DNA of 64,000 bases from Rhodospirillaceae bacterium (lineage in GTDB: Bacteria > Pseudomonadota > Alphaproteobacteria > Bin65): positions 62,001-126,000 of the forward strand of contig JAPPLJ010000067.1 of the NCBI GenBank assembly GCA_028819475.1, written 5' to 3'. Position numbers and translations under genes: made by a program. Positions 1-9,517 of this stretch are shown here, piece by piece. Below the pieces are notes generated by a model. It worked only from the letters and a program-made list of their open reading frames with translations, ran no database searches and was not told the origin of the DNA. Within the stretch, counting starts at the first letter, position 1; each line of letters begins with the position of its first letter.

Positions 1-825
1 ATCGGCCAGCACCTTGCGGCCGGCGAAGCCGCCCAGCGCCGCTTCGAACGCATCCGGCGGCTCAAGGGCAATATCGCCGCCCAGATGGTCCGCCAGCGCC
101 GCATCGATTTTGCCGGCCGGGGCAAACAGGGCGACCGTGGCGTCGTTGCGCAGGATGGCGAAGGAGAGCGGAAACGGCGTGCGCGGCACGTCGCGGCCCC
201 GGATATTGAGCAGCCAGGCGATCGAATCCGGCAGGGTGAGCATAGCGGCCTCGACGCCGCGTTCGGCGAGCTTTTCCGCCAGCGCCGCGCGCTTGTCGGC
301 CGAAGTCTCGCCGGCCAGTTCCGGCGGATGGATTTCGAACGGAGCATCCGGCTTGGCCGGCCGGTCTTCCCAGAGCCGGTCGATCGGGTTCTCCGTCACC
401 GGCGCAAGCTCCGCGCCGACCGCCTCGCAGGCGGCGCGCAGCCGCGCCGCGCCCTCGGCGGTGTGCAGCCACGGATCGTAGCCGAGCCGCCCGCCGCCGC
501 TCAGCGATTCGCGCAGCCAGGCCGCGGCCGGTTCGTCGGTGATGTGGCGGACCTCGAACACCGCCGGATCGATCTGGTCTCCGACCTGCAATGTGTAGCG
601 CCCGTCGACGAAGATCGCCGCCTTCTGCGCCAGCACGATCGCCAGACCCGCCGAGCCGGTGAAACCGGTCAGCCATGCCAGGCGTTCGGCATGGGGCGGC
701 ACATATTCGCCCTGATGCGCGTCGGCGCGCGGGACCACGAACCCCTGGAGGCCGTCCTGCGCCAGCAAGGCGCGCAGGGCGGCCACGCGCCCGGCGGTCC
801 GGTGAGTTGAATCCGGGGACGTCAT
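1..825 (-). CDS. pepP: Xaa-Pro aminopeptidase (aminopeptidase P family), N-terminal part
   Basis: Metallopeptidase of the M24B/creatinase fold that removes an N-terminal residue preceding proline. The visible 275 codons cover the two creatinase-type N-terminal domains: an opening with the phrase LQGFVVPRADAHQGEYVP, then LAWLTGFTGSAG, which are typical of the long cytoplasmic aminopeptidase P, and later the WLLNIRGRDVP segment. The catalytic metal-binding C-terminal domain lies beyond the left edge, so activity cannot be judged here. The ATG start is chosen because the conserved N-terminus follows within about 15 residues. It is transcribed toward the window edge, with prmA behind it on the same strand across a 375-bp gap, so it probably has its own promoter. 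Confidence 0.88.
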   Translation of the reverse strand, partial: MTSPDSTHRTAGRVAALRALLAQDGLQGFVVPRADAHQGEYVPPHAERLAWLTGFTGSAGLAIVLAQKAAIFVDGRYTLQVGDQIDPAVFEVRHITDEPAAAWLRESLSGGGRLGYDPWLHTAEGAARLRAACEAVGAELAPVTENPIDRLWEDRPAKPDAPFEIHPPELAGETSADKRAALAEKLAERGVEAAMLTLPDSIAWLLNIRGRDVPRTPFPLSFAILRNDATVALFAPAGKIDAALADHLGGDIALEPPDAFEAALGGFAGRKVLAD

Positions 826-989
826 GCGCGATTACCGGCGACGCGGTAGGGCGCGTCGGGGCCTTTTGAAGGGGTGGAGATATGCAACATGCGCATGGCA
901 GACGAGGGTTTCGGTCGATTGTGCCGGTTCCGGCGCGCCTCATTTGACGGGCAGGACAACAGGTTCCACCCAACGAAGGTCCCCGGACA

Positions 990-1241
990 ATGTTTCCGAC
1001 AATGTTTCTATCGAAATCGACCCGGAGCGTCACGGGTTTCGACGAACTGGCGGTGCGCCGCGACGCCGCCGCCCTGCGCGCCCGGTTCCTGCGCTCGTAT
1101 GCCCTCGGCGCATGGAACGCTCTGCGGCGGCTCTTCTCCCGCCAGACGCCGCGCGGCATAGTTTACGCCCGGGAGGTACGGGTGCCGCGCCGGCAATGGT
1201 TCAGCGAAGCCTCAGCCGGTAGCTGGACCACGACCCCCTGA
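990..1241 (+). CDS. possible small basic protein, unknown
   Basis: This is a weak candidate in an otherwise empty 375-bp gap (826-1200). The 83-residue frame has a second in-frame ATG four codons downstream. It contains an amphipathic Arg/Leu-rich stretch (ALRARFLRSYALGAW) reminiscent of short alphaproteobacterial helical proteins. Its last 41 bases overlap the 3' end of prmA on the opposite strand, and no good ribosome binding site precedes either ATG. I recognise no family. If it is not a gene, I see nothing else in this gap beyond leader DNA for the aminopeptidase gene. Confidence 0.25.
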   Translation: MFPTMFLSKSTRSVTGFDELAVRRDAAALRARFLRSYALGAWNALRRLFSRQTPRGIVYAREVRVPRRQWFSEASAGSWTTTP

Positions 1242-2094
1242 CGAGCCGACGCTCGAGCCGGAAACCGGCGGCCCGGTAGCGGCAGAGCACGCGGTTTTCC
1301 TGGTTCGACAGGATTCCGGACAGGATCAGTTGCCCGCGCCGCGCGACGGCGCCGCGCAATTCCGGCGCAATGTCGGCCAGCGGGCCCGCCAGGATGTTCG
1401 CGATGACCAGGTCGAACGGTTGCTCGCGGCGCACCGGGTCGAGGCCGCGGCCGCAGCGCGCGTCGATCCGGGGCAGGTGGCCATTGCGCACGGCGTTGGC
1501 CCGGACCGTCCGCACGGCGACCGGGTCGACATCTGTCGCAACGACCGGACATTTCCAAAGCTGCGCCGCCGCCAGGGCGAGAATGCCGGACCCCGCACCG
1601 AGGTCGAGGATACGCCGCGGTCGCCGCGTCCGCGCGATCTCCTCCAGCAGCAGCAGGCAGCCCTGCGTCGTCTCGTGCCGGCCCGAGCCGAAGGCCGGCC
1701 CGGCGTCGACATAGAGATCCAGCAAATGCGACCGCGGCGCTTCGCTGCGCCGGTGCTCCGGGACGATGCGGAAGCGCCCGACTGCGATCTCCGTCAGGCC
1801 CGCCCGGTTCTCGGCCAGCCAGTCGCGCGGTTCGAGGCGGGCGATCTCGACAGCGGGCGCCAGTACGCCAAGGGCTTCGGCGGCAAGCGCCAGCCCGGCC
1901 TCGAACGGCACCGCGGCGGGTTCGCTGTCGAACAGGGCTTCGAGCGTCCATTCCTTGCCAGGTCCGCCTGCCCGCACCCGGGCGACCGAAAGCGCCGATT
2001 GGAACAGGGGTTCCGAAGCATCGACCAGTTGCCGGCTTCCGGAGAACCGCAGTTGCCACAGGTCGGGCCGCTCCGCGGAAACCGGGCCGGTCAA
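1201..2094 (-). CDS. prmA: ribosomal protein L11 methyltransferase PrmA
   Basis: SAM-dependent enzyme that methylates lysines and the alpha-amino group of ribosomal protein L11. The class I methyltransferase core is clear: DAGPAFGSGRHETTQ, then motif I ILDLGAGSGILALAAA, ATDVDPVAV, and the substrate-site NPPF-like FDLVIANILAGPL. The length of 297 residues is normal for the family. I chose a TTG start whose last two bases overlap the stop of the upstream acetyltransferase gene (TTGA), which implies translational coupling. The frame remains open further upstream, but that part only reads through the acetyltransferase in another frame. Confidence 0.92.
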   Translation of the reverse strand: MTGPVSAERPDLWQLRFSGSRQLVDASEPLFQSALSVARVRAGGPGKEWTLEALFDSEPAAVPFEAGLALAAEALGVLAPAVEIARLEPRDWLAENRAGLTEIAVGRFRIVPEHRRSEAPRSHLLDLYVDAGPAFGSGRHETTQGCLLLLEEIARTRRPRRILDLGAGSGILALAAAQLWKCPVVATDVDPVAVRTVRANAVRNGHLPRIDARCGRGLDPVRREQPFDLVIANILAGPLADIAPELRGAVARRGQLILSGILSNQENRVLCRYRAAGFRLERRLVRGSWSSYRLRLR

Positions 2095-2624
2095 CGGGCG
2101 GCTTCCCAGTCCCCGCGGGTCAGCCGGTAGACCAGGAAAGCCGGCGGTTCGAGGCGGATCATCTCCTTCTCGAAGGTCAGGCCGGCCTTTTCCATCACGC
2201 GCAAGGAGCCCGGATTGTCCGGCAGGGTGAAGGAGACGATGCTGTCGACGCCGAGCGTCCCGAAGGCGAAATCGACCACCGCGACCGCCGCCTCGGTACC
2301 GTAGCCCCGGCCCCAGACCGCCGGCTCGAAGGCGTAGAGCAGTTCGATCTCGTCGCGGTTGTCGAGATAGTAGTGGCGCAGGCCGCTGCGCCCGACGGTC
2401 CGGCCGCCCGCCTTCTCGCTGAACATCCACTGGCCGTAGCCCATGCGCTGCCAGTGCTCGACCGCGCCGCGCACGAACTGCTCGCTGCGGTCGAGCGTCC
2501 ACGAGCCGCCGATATGCTCGGCCACCGCCTCGGCCCGGTGCAGCGCCTGCAGCTGCGCGACATCGTCCAGCGATATCGGCCGGGCGGTCAGGCGGGCGGT
2601 TTCGAGGCGGTGCGGCGTGGACAT
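2091..2624 (-). CDS. GNAT family N-acetyltransferase (RimJ/RimL type)
   Basis: Acetyl-CoA-dependent N-acetyltransferase of 177 residues with the layout of the RimJ/RimL branch. It opens with LETARLTARPISLDDV, a typical N-terminal strand of the family, and has the acetyl-CoA loop VWGRGYGTEAAVAVVDFAF, followed by SLRVMEKAGL in the last helix. The substrate is unknown; relatives modify ribosomal protein N-termini, aminoglycosides or small metabolites. It overlaps prmA by four bases, so the two are probably one transcript. A link to ribosomal protein modification is attractive but is only context. Confidence 0.85.
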   Translation of the reverse strand: MSTPHRLETARLTARPISLDDVAQLQALHRAEAVAEHIGGSWTLDRSEQFVRGAVEHWQRMGYGQWMFSEKAGGRTVGRSGLRHYYLDNRDEIELLYAFEPAVWGRGYGTEAAVAVVDFAFGTLGVDSIVSFTLPDNPGSLRVMEKAGLTFEKEMIRLEPPAFLVYRLTRGDWEAAR

Positions 2625-2697
2625 CCGGAAAGACTGGCACAGCCTTCCCGGGGGTCAAGCGACTCGGACCAAGGAGCCCTGCGGCGTGGCGCTTTGC

Positions 2698-3705
2698 CTA
2701 CCCCAACGCGCCCATCTTCGCGGCGGTGTCGCTCATGCGGTTGGAGAAGCCCCACTCGTTGTCGTACCAGCTGAGCACGCGGACGAACCGGCCCTCGATC
2801 ACCTGGGTCTGGGTCAGGTCGAAGGTCGAGCTGGCCGGGTTGTGGTTGAAGTCGGCGGAGACCAGCGGCGCCTCGCTGGTCGCCAGCACGCCGGCGAGCG
2901 GTCCTTCCGCGGCCGCGACGACGGCGCCGTTGACCTCCTCCACCGTGGTGTCGCGCGGCGCGGTGAAGGTGAAGTCGATCAGCGAGACGTTCGGCGTCGG
3001 CACGCGGATCGATGTGCCGTCCAGCTTGCCGTTCAGCTCCGGCAGGACGAGGCCGACCGCGCGGGCCGCGCCGGTCGAGGTCGGGATCATCGAGACCGCC
3101 GACGCCCGGGCCCGGCGCAGGTCCTTGTGCAGGGTATCGACCGACGGCTGATCGCCGGTGAAGGCGTGGATCGTCGTCATGAAGCCGCGCTCGATGCCGA
3201 TGGCGCCGTGCAGCACATGGGCGACCGGCGCCAGGCAGTTGGTGGTGCAGGAGGCGTTCGAGACGACGGTATGGCCGGCCTCCAGCCGGTCGTCGTTGAC
3301 GCCGTAGACCACCGTCAGGTCCGCGCCGCTGGCCGGCGCCGAGACCAGGACCTTCTTCGCCCCGGCGGCCAGATGGGCGCCCGCCCTTTCCCGGCTGGCG
3401 AACAGGCCGGTGCATTCCATCACAACATCGATATCGAGGTCGCCCCAGGGCAGCCGGGCCGGGTCGCGCTCGGACAGGACCTTCACCCGGCCGCGCCCGG
3501 CGTCCATCCAGTCCTCGCCGGTCTCGATCCGCCCGGGCAGGGTACCGTGCACCGAATCGTATTGCAGCAGGTGGGCGCTGGTCGCGACCGGCCCGAGATC
3601 GTTGATCGCGACGAACGCGACATCCGTCCGCCCGGACTCCAGCGCCGCCCGGTAGACCAGCCGGCCGATCCGGCCGAAGCCGTTGATGGCAACCCTTACA
3701 GCCAT
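2698..3705 (-). CDS. gap: glyceraldehyde-3-phosphate dehydrogenase
   Basis: Phosphorylating GAPDH of glycolysis and the Calvin/gluconeogenic direction, 335 residues, full length. The Rossmann motif NGFGRIGR is at residues 8-15, the catalytic cysteine is C153 in [10 protein letters not shown], and the partner histidine is in [10 protein letters not shown]. The helix near the C-terminus has [13 protein letters not shown]. An Asn-Asp pair after the second strand (AINDLG) suggests NAD preference, though this is not decisive. It lies 35 bp downstream of tkt on the same strand, a classic alphaproteobacterial central-carbon pair. The frame extends upstream into tkt, but the family N-terminus fixes this ATG. 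Confidence 0.97.
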   Translation of the reverse strand: MAVRVAINGFGRIGRLVYRAALESGRTDVAFVAINDLGPVATSAHLLQYDSVHGTLPGRIETGEDWMDAGRGRVKVLSERDPARLPWGDLDIDVVMECTGLFASRERAGAHLAAGAKKVLVSAPASGADLTVVYGVNDDRLEAGHTVVSNASCTTNCLAPVAHVLHGAIGIERGFMTTIHAFTGDQPSVDTLHKDLRRARASAVSMIPTSTGAARAVGLVLPELNGKLDGTSIRVPTPNVSLIDFTFTAPRDTTVEEVNGAVVAAAEGPLAGVLATSEAPLVSADFNHNPASSTFDLTQTQVIEGRFVRVLSWYDNEWGFSNRMSDTAAKMGALG

Positions 3706-3740
3706 GGTTTCTCCTGTCTGCTTCCGTCCGAACGGCCGGC

Positions 3741-5741
3741 TCAGTCCCGGCCGGCGACAACCGTCCTGGCCGCTTCGGCAAGCGCCGCGGCCGTGATGCC
3801 GAAATGCTCGTAGAGCCGGGGCGCCGGGGCGGAGGCGCCGAAGCTCCCCATCCCGACAAAGCTGCCGTCCTCTCCGGTCCAGCGTGTCCAGCCGAAGCCG
3901 GACGCCGCCTCGCAGGCGATCCGGGGCGCATCGCCCAGCACGGCGGCGCGATAGTCGTCGGGCTGGCGCTCGAACAACTCCCAGCACGGCAAGGACACCA
4001 CGGCGGCTTCGATGCCCTCCCCTTTCAGCAGCGCCTGCGCCTCGACGGCGATCGAAACCTCGGAGCCGGAGGCGAGCAGGGTCGCCTGCCGGTCCCCGCC
4101 GGACCCGGCAATGACATACGCCCCGCGCGCGCAGGCGTTCTCTGCCCGGTGATCGGTGCGCAGGGTCGGCAGGCCCTGCCGGGTCAGCGCCAGGACGGAG
4201 GGGGTCTCGCGCGCCTGGAGCGCCAGTTCCCAGCATTCCGCCACCTCGACGGCGTCGCACGGGCGGAAGACGTTGAGGTTGGGCATGGCGCGCAGGGCGG
4301 CCAGATGCTCGACCGGCTGATGGGTCGGCCCGTCCTCGCCGAGCCCGATGCTGTCGTGGGTCATCACATAGATCACCCGCTGCTCCATCAGGGCCGACAG
4401 GCGGATCGCCGGCCGGGCATAGTCGGTGAAGACGAGGAAAGTGCCGCCATAGGGAATCAGCCCGCCGTGCAGCGCCATGCCGTTCATCGCCGCCGCCATG
4501 CCGTGTTCGCGGACGCCGTAGCGGATATAGCCGCCCGAGAAATCGCCCGCGGCGATGTCGCTGTGCATAGCGGTGCGGGTGTTGTTGGACCCCGTGAGGT
4601 CGGCCGAACCGCCGGCCAGCTCGGGGACGGCCTGCGTGAGCCGGTCCAGGACTTTGCCGGACGCCTGGCGCGTCGCCATCTTCGGCGCCTCGGCGGCAAA
4701 CTGCTGCTTGAGCGCGTTGACGGCATCGCCGAGGCCCGCGGGCAGCGCACCGTCCGCCACCCGCCGGAACGCCGCGCGGACCCTCTCATCGGCCGCGGCC
4801 AGCCGCGCTTCCCAAGCGTCGGCGTTGGCCGCACCGCGGGCGCCGGCCGTCCGCCATGCTTCCGCAACCTCGGCGGGAATTTCGAACGGCGGATGGCGCC
4901 AGTCGAGCCGCTCGCGGGCCCCGGCGATTTCTTCGTCGCCGAGGGGCGCGCCGTGGGTCGCCGCCGTGCCGGCCTTGGTCGGCGCGCCGTAGCCGATTAC
5001 CGTCCTGCAGGCGATCATCGAGGGCCGGCTATCTTCGCAGGCCGCCTGCATGGCGGCGGCCAGCGCAGCGGGATCGTGCCCGTCGACCGTCTGGACGTGC
5101 CAGCCGCAGGCCTCGAAGCGCCCGGCCTGGTCGTCGGATGTCGCGAGGCCGGTCGGCCCGTCGATGGAAATTTCGTTGTCGTCGAACAGGACGATCAGCC
5201 GGCCGAGCCCGAGATGGCCGGCCAGCGTGATCGCCTCCTGCGAAATGCCCTCCATCAGGCAGCCGTCGCCGGCGACCGCCCAGGTCCGGTGATCGACCAG
5301 ATTGTCGCCGAAGCGTGCATTCATCATGCGTTCGGCCAGCGCCATGCCGACGGCGTTGGCCAGCCCCTGTCCGAGCGGCCCGGTCGTCGTCTCGATGCCC
5401 GGCGCCGCGCCGTATTCCGGATGCCCGGCGGTGCGGCTGTGCAACTGCCGGAAATTGCGTAACTCCGCCATCGTCATGTCCGGATAGCCGGTCAGATGCA
5501 GCACGGCATAGAGCAGCATCGAGCCGTGCCCGGCCGAGAGCACGAAACGGTCGCGGTCCGGCCAGTCGGGCCGCCGCGGATCGAATTTCAGGAATTGCGT
5601 GAACAGGACGGTCGCCGCGTCCGCCATGCCCATCGGCATTCCCGGATGGCCGCTCTTTGCGGCCTGTACCGCATCCATGGCGAGCGCACGAATGGCGTTG
5701 GCCATCCGGTCGTGCGGCACGGAAACAGAGCTATCTGACAT
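3741..5741 (-). CDS. tkt: transketolase
   Basis: Thiamine-diphosphate enzyme of the pentose phosphate pathway, 666 residues. Visible signatures are [13 protein letters not shown] near the N-terminus, the ThDP motif [13 protein letters not shown] with the following DDNEISIDG, the catalytic region [11 protein letters not shown], and the C-terminal [17 protein letters not shown]. The start [20 protein letters not shown] was chosen because it gives the usual N-terminus; an in-frame upstream extension of 45 codons has no family similarity. The gene is first in a tkt-gap pair and reads away from the divergent DUF4164/zapA genes, with a 288-bp shared upstream region. Confidence 0.97.
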   Translation of the reverse strand: MSDSSVSVPHDRMANAIRALAMDAVQAAKSGHPGMPMGMADAATVLFTQFLKFDPRRPDWPDRDRFVLSAGHGSMLLYAVLHLTGYPDMTMAELRNFRQLHSRTAGHPEYGAAPGIETTTGPLGQGLANAVGMALAERMMNARFGDNLVDHRTWAVAGDGCLMEGISQEAITLAGHLGLGRLIVLFDDNEISIDGPTGLATSDDQAGRFEACGWHVQTVDGHDPAALAAAMQAACEDSRPSMIACRTVIGYGAPTKAGTAATHGAPLGDEEIAGARERLDWRHPPFEIPAEVAEAWRTAGARGAANADAWEARLAAADERVRAAFRRVADGALPAGLGDAVNALKQQFAAEAPKMATRQASGKVLDRLTQAVPELAGGSADLTGSNNTRTAMHSDIAAGDFSGGYIRYGVREHGMAAAMNGMALHGGLIPYGGTFLVFTDYARPAIRLSALMEQRVIYVMTHDSIGLGEDGPTHQPVEHLAALRAMPNLNVFRPCDAVEVAECWELALQARETPSVLALTRQGLPTLRTDHRAENACARGAYVIAGSGGDRQATLLASGSEVSIAVEAQALLKGEGIEAAVVSLPCWELFERQPDDYRAAVLGDAPRIACEAASGFGWTRWTGEDGSFVGMGSFGASAPAPRLYEHFGITAAALAEAARTVVAGRD

Positions 5742-6029
5742 GGGCGAGCCACCGGGCGGTGAGGACGGACCGGCCGCCCGAAGAAATGCCGCCTGGCCGT
5801 TCGAGGCTGGGGCGAAAGACGGAAATCCGCATCCGGAACCGGGGCCGACAATGCAGCCGCAGCCCGGTATCGTCAACCGCGCGCACCCGTCGCAGGGGCC
5901 GTCTCAAGGGCGATTGACCGGCTGGTCCGATTTTCCTATTGTGACATGTGAGGCGGTGCCCGTAACGGCCGGAAACGTAACAAGAATACTCCTACTCCAT
6001 TTCGCAATCGCAGTCTGCTGGCTTCACCC

Positions 6030-6332
6030 ATGTCCCGAATCGAAAAAGCTCAGGAACGTTTGGCGCGCGCGGTGGCTCGGCTCGAACGCGCCCGGAATAC
6101 CCAATCCGAACGCCTCGCCGAAATGAAGGAGGCGCTGAATGTGGAACCGGGCGCCGGACCGAACGCCGGCGACATCAGCGACCTGATCCATGCCCTGGAA
6201 GAGGCGCAACGCGAGAATGCAGCACTGGTCGCCGAGCGTGAAGCCGTGGCGGACCGGGTCGACGCAATCCTCGGCAACGTGCGCCGGGCGGCGGGTATCA
6301 ACGACAACGAACGCGCCGGGAGCGGCCCATGA
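6030..6332 (+). CDS. DUF4164-like coiled-coil protein upstream of zapA
   Basis: Small 100-residue protein that is almost entirely heptad-like: a first helix, EKAQERLARAVARLERARN, and a second around residues 50-90 rich in Glu, Ala and Leu. Short coiled-coil proteins of this type commonly precede zapA in alphaproteobacteria (DUF4164-like), and this position is the main support for the name. Its stop overlaps the zapA start by four bases, which indicates translational coupling and probably a shared cell-division context. No enzymatic motif is present. The biochemical role is unknown to me. Confidence 0.75.
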   Translation: MSRIEKAQERLARAVARLERARNTQSERLAEMKEALNVEPGAGPNAGDISDLIHALEEAQRENAALVAEREAVADRVDAILGNVRRAAGINDNERAGSGP

Positions 6333-6664
6333 GCGACGTGACGCTGACGATCAACCGCCGCCCCTACAAGGTCGCCTGCGAGGACGGCCAGGAAGACCAT
6401 TTGCGCGGCCTGGGCCGTCTTGTCGAAGCGCGGGTCGGTGAACTGGTCGAATCGATGGGACAGATCGGCGATCAACAGCTGCTCGTGATGGCGAGCCTGC
6501 TGTTCGCCGACGATGCCAAAGGCGCACGCGATGCCCTGAAAGCGGCGCAGGACAAGGCGGATGCCTTGAGCGCCGGGAAAAGGGCGGAGGACGAGGCCGC
6601 AGGCGCCATCGAAGACCTGGCGGCCAGGATCGAGGCACTGGCCGGCGCGATCGAGAAAGACTGA
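6329..6664 (+). CDS. zapA: cell division protein ZapA
   Basis: FtsZ-associated protein that bundles protofilaments at the Z-ring. The 111 residues begin with the family hallmark VTLTINRRPYKVACEDGQEDHLRGL, here split around the RPY turn, and continue as a long helix suited to the antiparallel coiled coil of the ZapA dimer/tetramer. The position between a DUF4164-like gene and the 5-formyl-THF cyclo-ligase gene is the standard alphaproteobacterial arrangement. In many genomes 6S RNA lies between zapA and the cyclo-ligase gene; here only five bases separate them, so no such RNA is present at this spot. Confidence 0.92.
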   Translation: MSDVTLTINRRPYKVACEDGQEDHLRGLGRLVEARVGELVESMGQIGDQQLLVMASLLFADDAKGARDALKAAQDKADALSAGKRAEDEAAGAIEDLAARIEALAGAIEKD

Positions 6665-6669
6665 CGCGT

Positions 6670-7245
6670 TTGTCCGCAACCGTCGCGGCGGCGAAACGGG
6701 CGCTGCGCCGCTGCGCGCTGGCGCAGCGCGGGCTCCTCGACGCTCCGGAGGCCGCGGGGGCCGCAGCGGCGCATCTGCTCCAGGCCGTCGACATCGCGCC
6801 CGGCAACACAGTGGCCGGCTATGCGGCGATGCGCGGCGAGCTGGACCCCCGCCCGGCCCTGCTCGCGCTCGAAGCCAGAGGCTGCCGGACCGTTCTGCCG
6901 CATACGACGGGCAAGGGCGAACCGCTCCGCTTCCTGGAGGCGCCGGGCGGCGTCGCCGGGAGCACCGACGCGCTCGGGATCGCCGCCCCGCCGGCATCGG
7001 CGGCGGAGTTCGACCCCGATCTTCTTCTGGTGCCGCTCGCCGCGTTCGACCGACGGGGCTACCGGCTGGGCTACGGCGGTGGATTCTACGACGCGGCGCT
7101 CGCCCGGCTGCGCGCCGAAGGCACGATAACAGCCGTCGGATGGGCCTTTGCGGCGCAGGAAGTCGAAGCCGTGCCCGCCGAACCGCACGACGCCAGGCTC
7201 GACTGGATTGTCACCGAACGGGAAGCCATCTACATCTCGGCCTGA
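6670..7245 (+). CDS. 5-formyltetrahydrofolate cyclo-ligase
   Basis: Converts 5-formyl-THF to 5,10-methenyl-THF with ATP. The 191-residue protein has the conserved C-terminal site GYGGGFYDAALARL preceded by DLLLVPLAAFDRRGYRLG. The start is TTG, five bases after the zapA stop; no nearer ATG gives a complete N-terminus with the K-R-x-L-R helix (AAAKRALRRCALAQR). It is the third gene of a tight run with zapA and is followed 24 bp later by the YmdB-type gene. Elsewhere in the window, formate-THF ligase and a GcvT-like protein also use folate, but they are about 40 kb away. Confidence 0.93.
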   Translation: MSATVAAAKRALRRCALAQRGLLDAPEAAGAAAAHLLQAVDIAPGNTVAGYAAMRGELDPRPALLALEARGCRTVLPHTTGKGEPLRFLEAPGGVAGSTDALGIAAPPASAAEFDPDLLLVPLAAFDRRGYRLGYGGGFYDAALARLRAEGTITAVGWAFAAQEVEAVPAEPHDARLDWIVTEREAIYISA

Positions 7246-7269
7246 TCTTCCCGACGGACGGATCCTTTC

Positions 7270-8094
7270 ATGCGACTGTTGTATTGCGGCGACATTGTCG
7301 GCCGGGCCGGCCGCGATGCGGTCATCGAACATCTGCCCGGCCTCCGGAGCCGGCTCGCCCTCGATTTCGTCGCGGTCAACGGCGAGAACGCGGCCCACGG
7401 TTTCGGCATCACCGCCGACATCTGCCGCAAGGTCTACGACGCCGGCGCGGACTGCATCCTGCTCGGCAACCATGCCTGGGACCAGCGCGACATCATCGGC
7501 TATATCGACAGCGACCCGCGCCTGATCCGCCCGATCAACTATCCTCAAGGCACGCCGGGCAAGGGCGAGGCTCTGATCGACATCGGCCGCGGGCGGAAGG
7601 TCTATGTCCTCCAGGTGATGGCGCGGCTGTTCATGGACCCGCTGGACGACCCGTTCGCTGCGGCGGAGAAAGCGCTGGCAACCCATCGGCTGAAACGGGA
7701 AGCCGACGCCATCCTGGTCGACATGCACGGCGAAGCGACGAGCGAGAAGACGTCCTTCGGCCATTTCCTCGACGGCCGCGTCTCGCTGGTCGCGGGGACC
7801 CATACCCATGTGCCGACGGCCGACGCCCAGATTCTCAACGGCGGGACGGCCTACATCACCGATATCGGCATGTGCGGCGACTACGACTCGGTCATTGGCA
7901 TGAAAAAGGAAGCGCCGATTGACCGGTTCCGGCGCAAGATGCCGGGCGACCGGCTCGGCCCGGCCGACGGCGAAGGCACCTTGTGCGCCGTCTATGTCGA
8001 GACCGACGACGCGACCGGCCTGGCGACGCGCGTCGAGGCTGTGCGCGTCGGCCCGCGGCTGGCCAACGCCGTTCCGGAGGTCGCGGCGGCCTGA
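7270..8094 (+). CDS. YmdB-family metallophosphoesterase
   Basis: TIGR00282/YmdB-type calcineurin-like phosphoesterase of 274 residues; a Bacillus member hydrolyses cyclic nucleotides. The metal-binding motifs are unusually clear: [12 protein letters not shown] at the N-terminus, VNGENAAHGFGI, LLGNHAWDQRDI, VDMHGEATSEK and GTHTHVPTADA near residue 180. Length matches the family. The gene follows the cyclo-ligase gene by 24 bp and precedes yebC, a frequent alphaproteobacterial order. The physiological substrate in this organism is unknown. Confidence 0.93.
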   Translation: MRLLYCGDIVGRAGRDAVIEHLPGLRSRLALDFVAVNGENAAHGFGITADICRKVYDAGADCILLGNHAWDQRDIIGYIDSDPRLIRPINYPQGTPGKGEALIDIGRGRKVYVLQVMARLFMDPLDDPFAAAEKALATHRLKREADAILVDMHGEATSEKTSFGHFLDGRVSLVAGTHTHVPTADAQILNGGTAYITDIGMCGDYDSVIGMKKEAPIDRFRRKMPGDRLGPADGEGTLCAVYVETDDATGLATRVEAVRVGPRLANAVPEVAAA

Positions 8095-8228
8095 CGCGGC
8101 AATCCGCTCGCCACACGAATAACGGAAGGATTGCTACGCAACAGCCACAATATGTTGTATAGTCGTGGCCATTGACGGGCTTTATATAGCTTGGCGATCG
8201 GTTCGATCCGAAAGGAACGCCACCCGAC

Positions 8229-8975
8229 ATGGCCGGCCATTCCAAATTCAAGAACATCATGCACCGGAAGGGCGCGCAAGATGCGAAGCGCGCCAGAATC
8301 TTCGCCCGGCACGCCAAGGAAATCATGATCGCCGCGCGGGCCGGCGCCGACCCGGACATGAATGCCCGCCTGCGCAGCGCGATCGCCGCCGCCAAGGCGC
8401 AGAACATGCCGAACGACAATATCGACCGGGCCGTGAAGAAAGGCAGCGGCGGCGGCGAAGCCGATACCTACGAGGAAATCCGCTACGAAGGCTACGGGCC
8501 CGGCGGCGTCGCGATGATCGTCGACGTCCTGACCGACAACCGCAACCGCGCAGCTTCCGACATCCGCACGGCCTTCAGCAAATTCGGCGGCAACCTGGGC
8601 GAAACCAACAGCGTGGCCTTCATGTTCGATCGGGTCGGCCAGATCCAGTATCCGGCCGATGCGGCGAGCGACGACGACATGTTCGAGGCGGCGCTCGAAG
8701 CCGGCGCCTCGGATGTCGATTCGGGCGACGACATGCACGAGATCGTCTGTGAACCCGACGATCTGAACGCCGTCCGCGAGGCGCTGGAAGCGCGCTTCGG
8801 CAGTCCGGAAACGGCGGCGCTGGCGTGGAAACCGCAAAGCACCGTGGACGTCGACGAGGGCAAGGCGTCCAGCCTGTTCAGGCTGCTGGATGCGCTGGAC
8901 GACAATGACGACGTCCAGAACGTTTCCGCCAATTTCGACGTGTCCGACGAGGTAATGGCGAAGCTGGGCGGGTAA
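8229..8975 (+). CDS. yebC: YebC/PmpR-family regulatory protein
   Basis: Full-length 248-residue member of the YebC/TACO1 family, described as a DNA-binding regulator and, for several members, a translation factor that relieves ribosome pausing. The N-terminus [21 protein letters not shown] is the family signature, except that the usual Trp after K-x is absent (many members read HSKWANI). [14 protein letters not shown] and [10 protein letters not shown] follow. A good leader gap of 134 bp precedes it, so it probably starts a transcript that continues into ruvCAB six bases later. The yebC-ruvC neighbourhood is widespread in bacteria. Confidence 0.95.
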   Translation: MAGHSKFKNIMHRKGAQDAKRARIFARHAKEIMIAARAGADPDMNARLRSAIAAAKAQNMPNDNIDRAVKKGSGGGEADTYEEIRYEGYGPGGVAMIVDVLTDNRNRAASDIRTAFSKFGGNLGETNSVAFMFDRVGQIQYPADAASDDDMFEAALEAGASDVDSGDDMHEIVCEPDDLNAVREALEARFGSPETAALAWKPQSTVDVDEGKASSLFRLLDALDDNDDVQNVSANFDVSDEVMAKLGG

Positions 8976-8980
8976 CGACC

Positions 8981-9517
8981 ATGACGGCGCCCCCGAAACA
9001 CGGCGCGATCCGCATCCTCGGGCTGGACCCCGGCCTGCGCCGGACCGGCTGGGGCGTGATCGATTCGGCCGACAATCGCCTGCACTTTGTCGCCAGCGGC
9101 GCGGTGACCGCGGACCCGAAGAAGGACATGGCCGACCGCCTGAGAATGCTGCATGACGGAATTGCCGGCCTGATAGAGACATGGGCGCCGGACGCGGCGG
9201 CGATCGAGGAAATCTTCGTCAACCGGAACCCGGGCTCCACCCTGAAGCTCGGCCAGGCCCGCGGCGCGGTCATGCTGGCGCCGGCGCAGGCCGGAATCGC
9301 CGTGCACGAATATGCGGCCAATGCGGTCAAGAAGTCCGTCGTCGGCGTCGGCCATGCGGACAAGGCGCAGATCCAGGCCATGGTGGGGATGCTGCTGCCG
9401 GCCGCCGGACCGCAGTCCGCCGACGCGGCCGACGCCCTGGCCGTCGCGATCTGCCACGCCCATCACGCGGCGACGCGGGCGTCCTGGCGGGCGCGGGAAG
9501 CGGCGGCGGCGCCATGA
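8981..9517 (+). CDS. ruvC: Holliday junction resolvase RuvC
   Basis: Endonuclease that cleaves Holliday junctions in the RuvABC complex. The four acidic catalytic residues can be placed by motif: D16 in [14 protein letters not shown]76 in [14 protein letters not shown], and D148 and D151 in [16 protein letters not shown]. The length of 178 residues is typical. The stop overlaps the ruvA start in an ATGA junction, and yebC ends five bases upstream, so ruvC is translated from a tightly packed mRNA. Nothing is missing. Confidence 0.97.
   Translation: MTAPPKHGAIRILGLDPGLRRTGWGVIDSADNRLHFVASGAVTADPKKDMADRLRMLHDGIAGLIETWAPDAAAIEEIFVNRNPGSTLKLGQARGAVMLAPAQAGIAVHEYAANAVKKSVVGVGHADKAQIQAMVGMLLPAAGPQSADAADALAVAICHAHHAATRASWRAREAAAAP

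Noticed and set aside
3741..5876. Transketolase starting 45 codons earlier
   Set aside because: The added residues have no family similarity and the later ATG gives the standard N-terminus.
6664..6670. 6S RNA between zapA and the cyclo-ligase gene
   Set aside because: This is the usual place in many genomes, but only five bases separate the two genes here.
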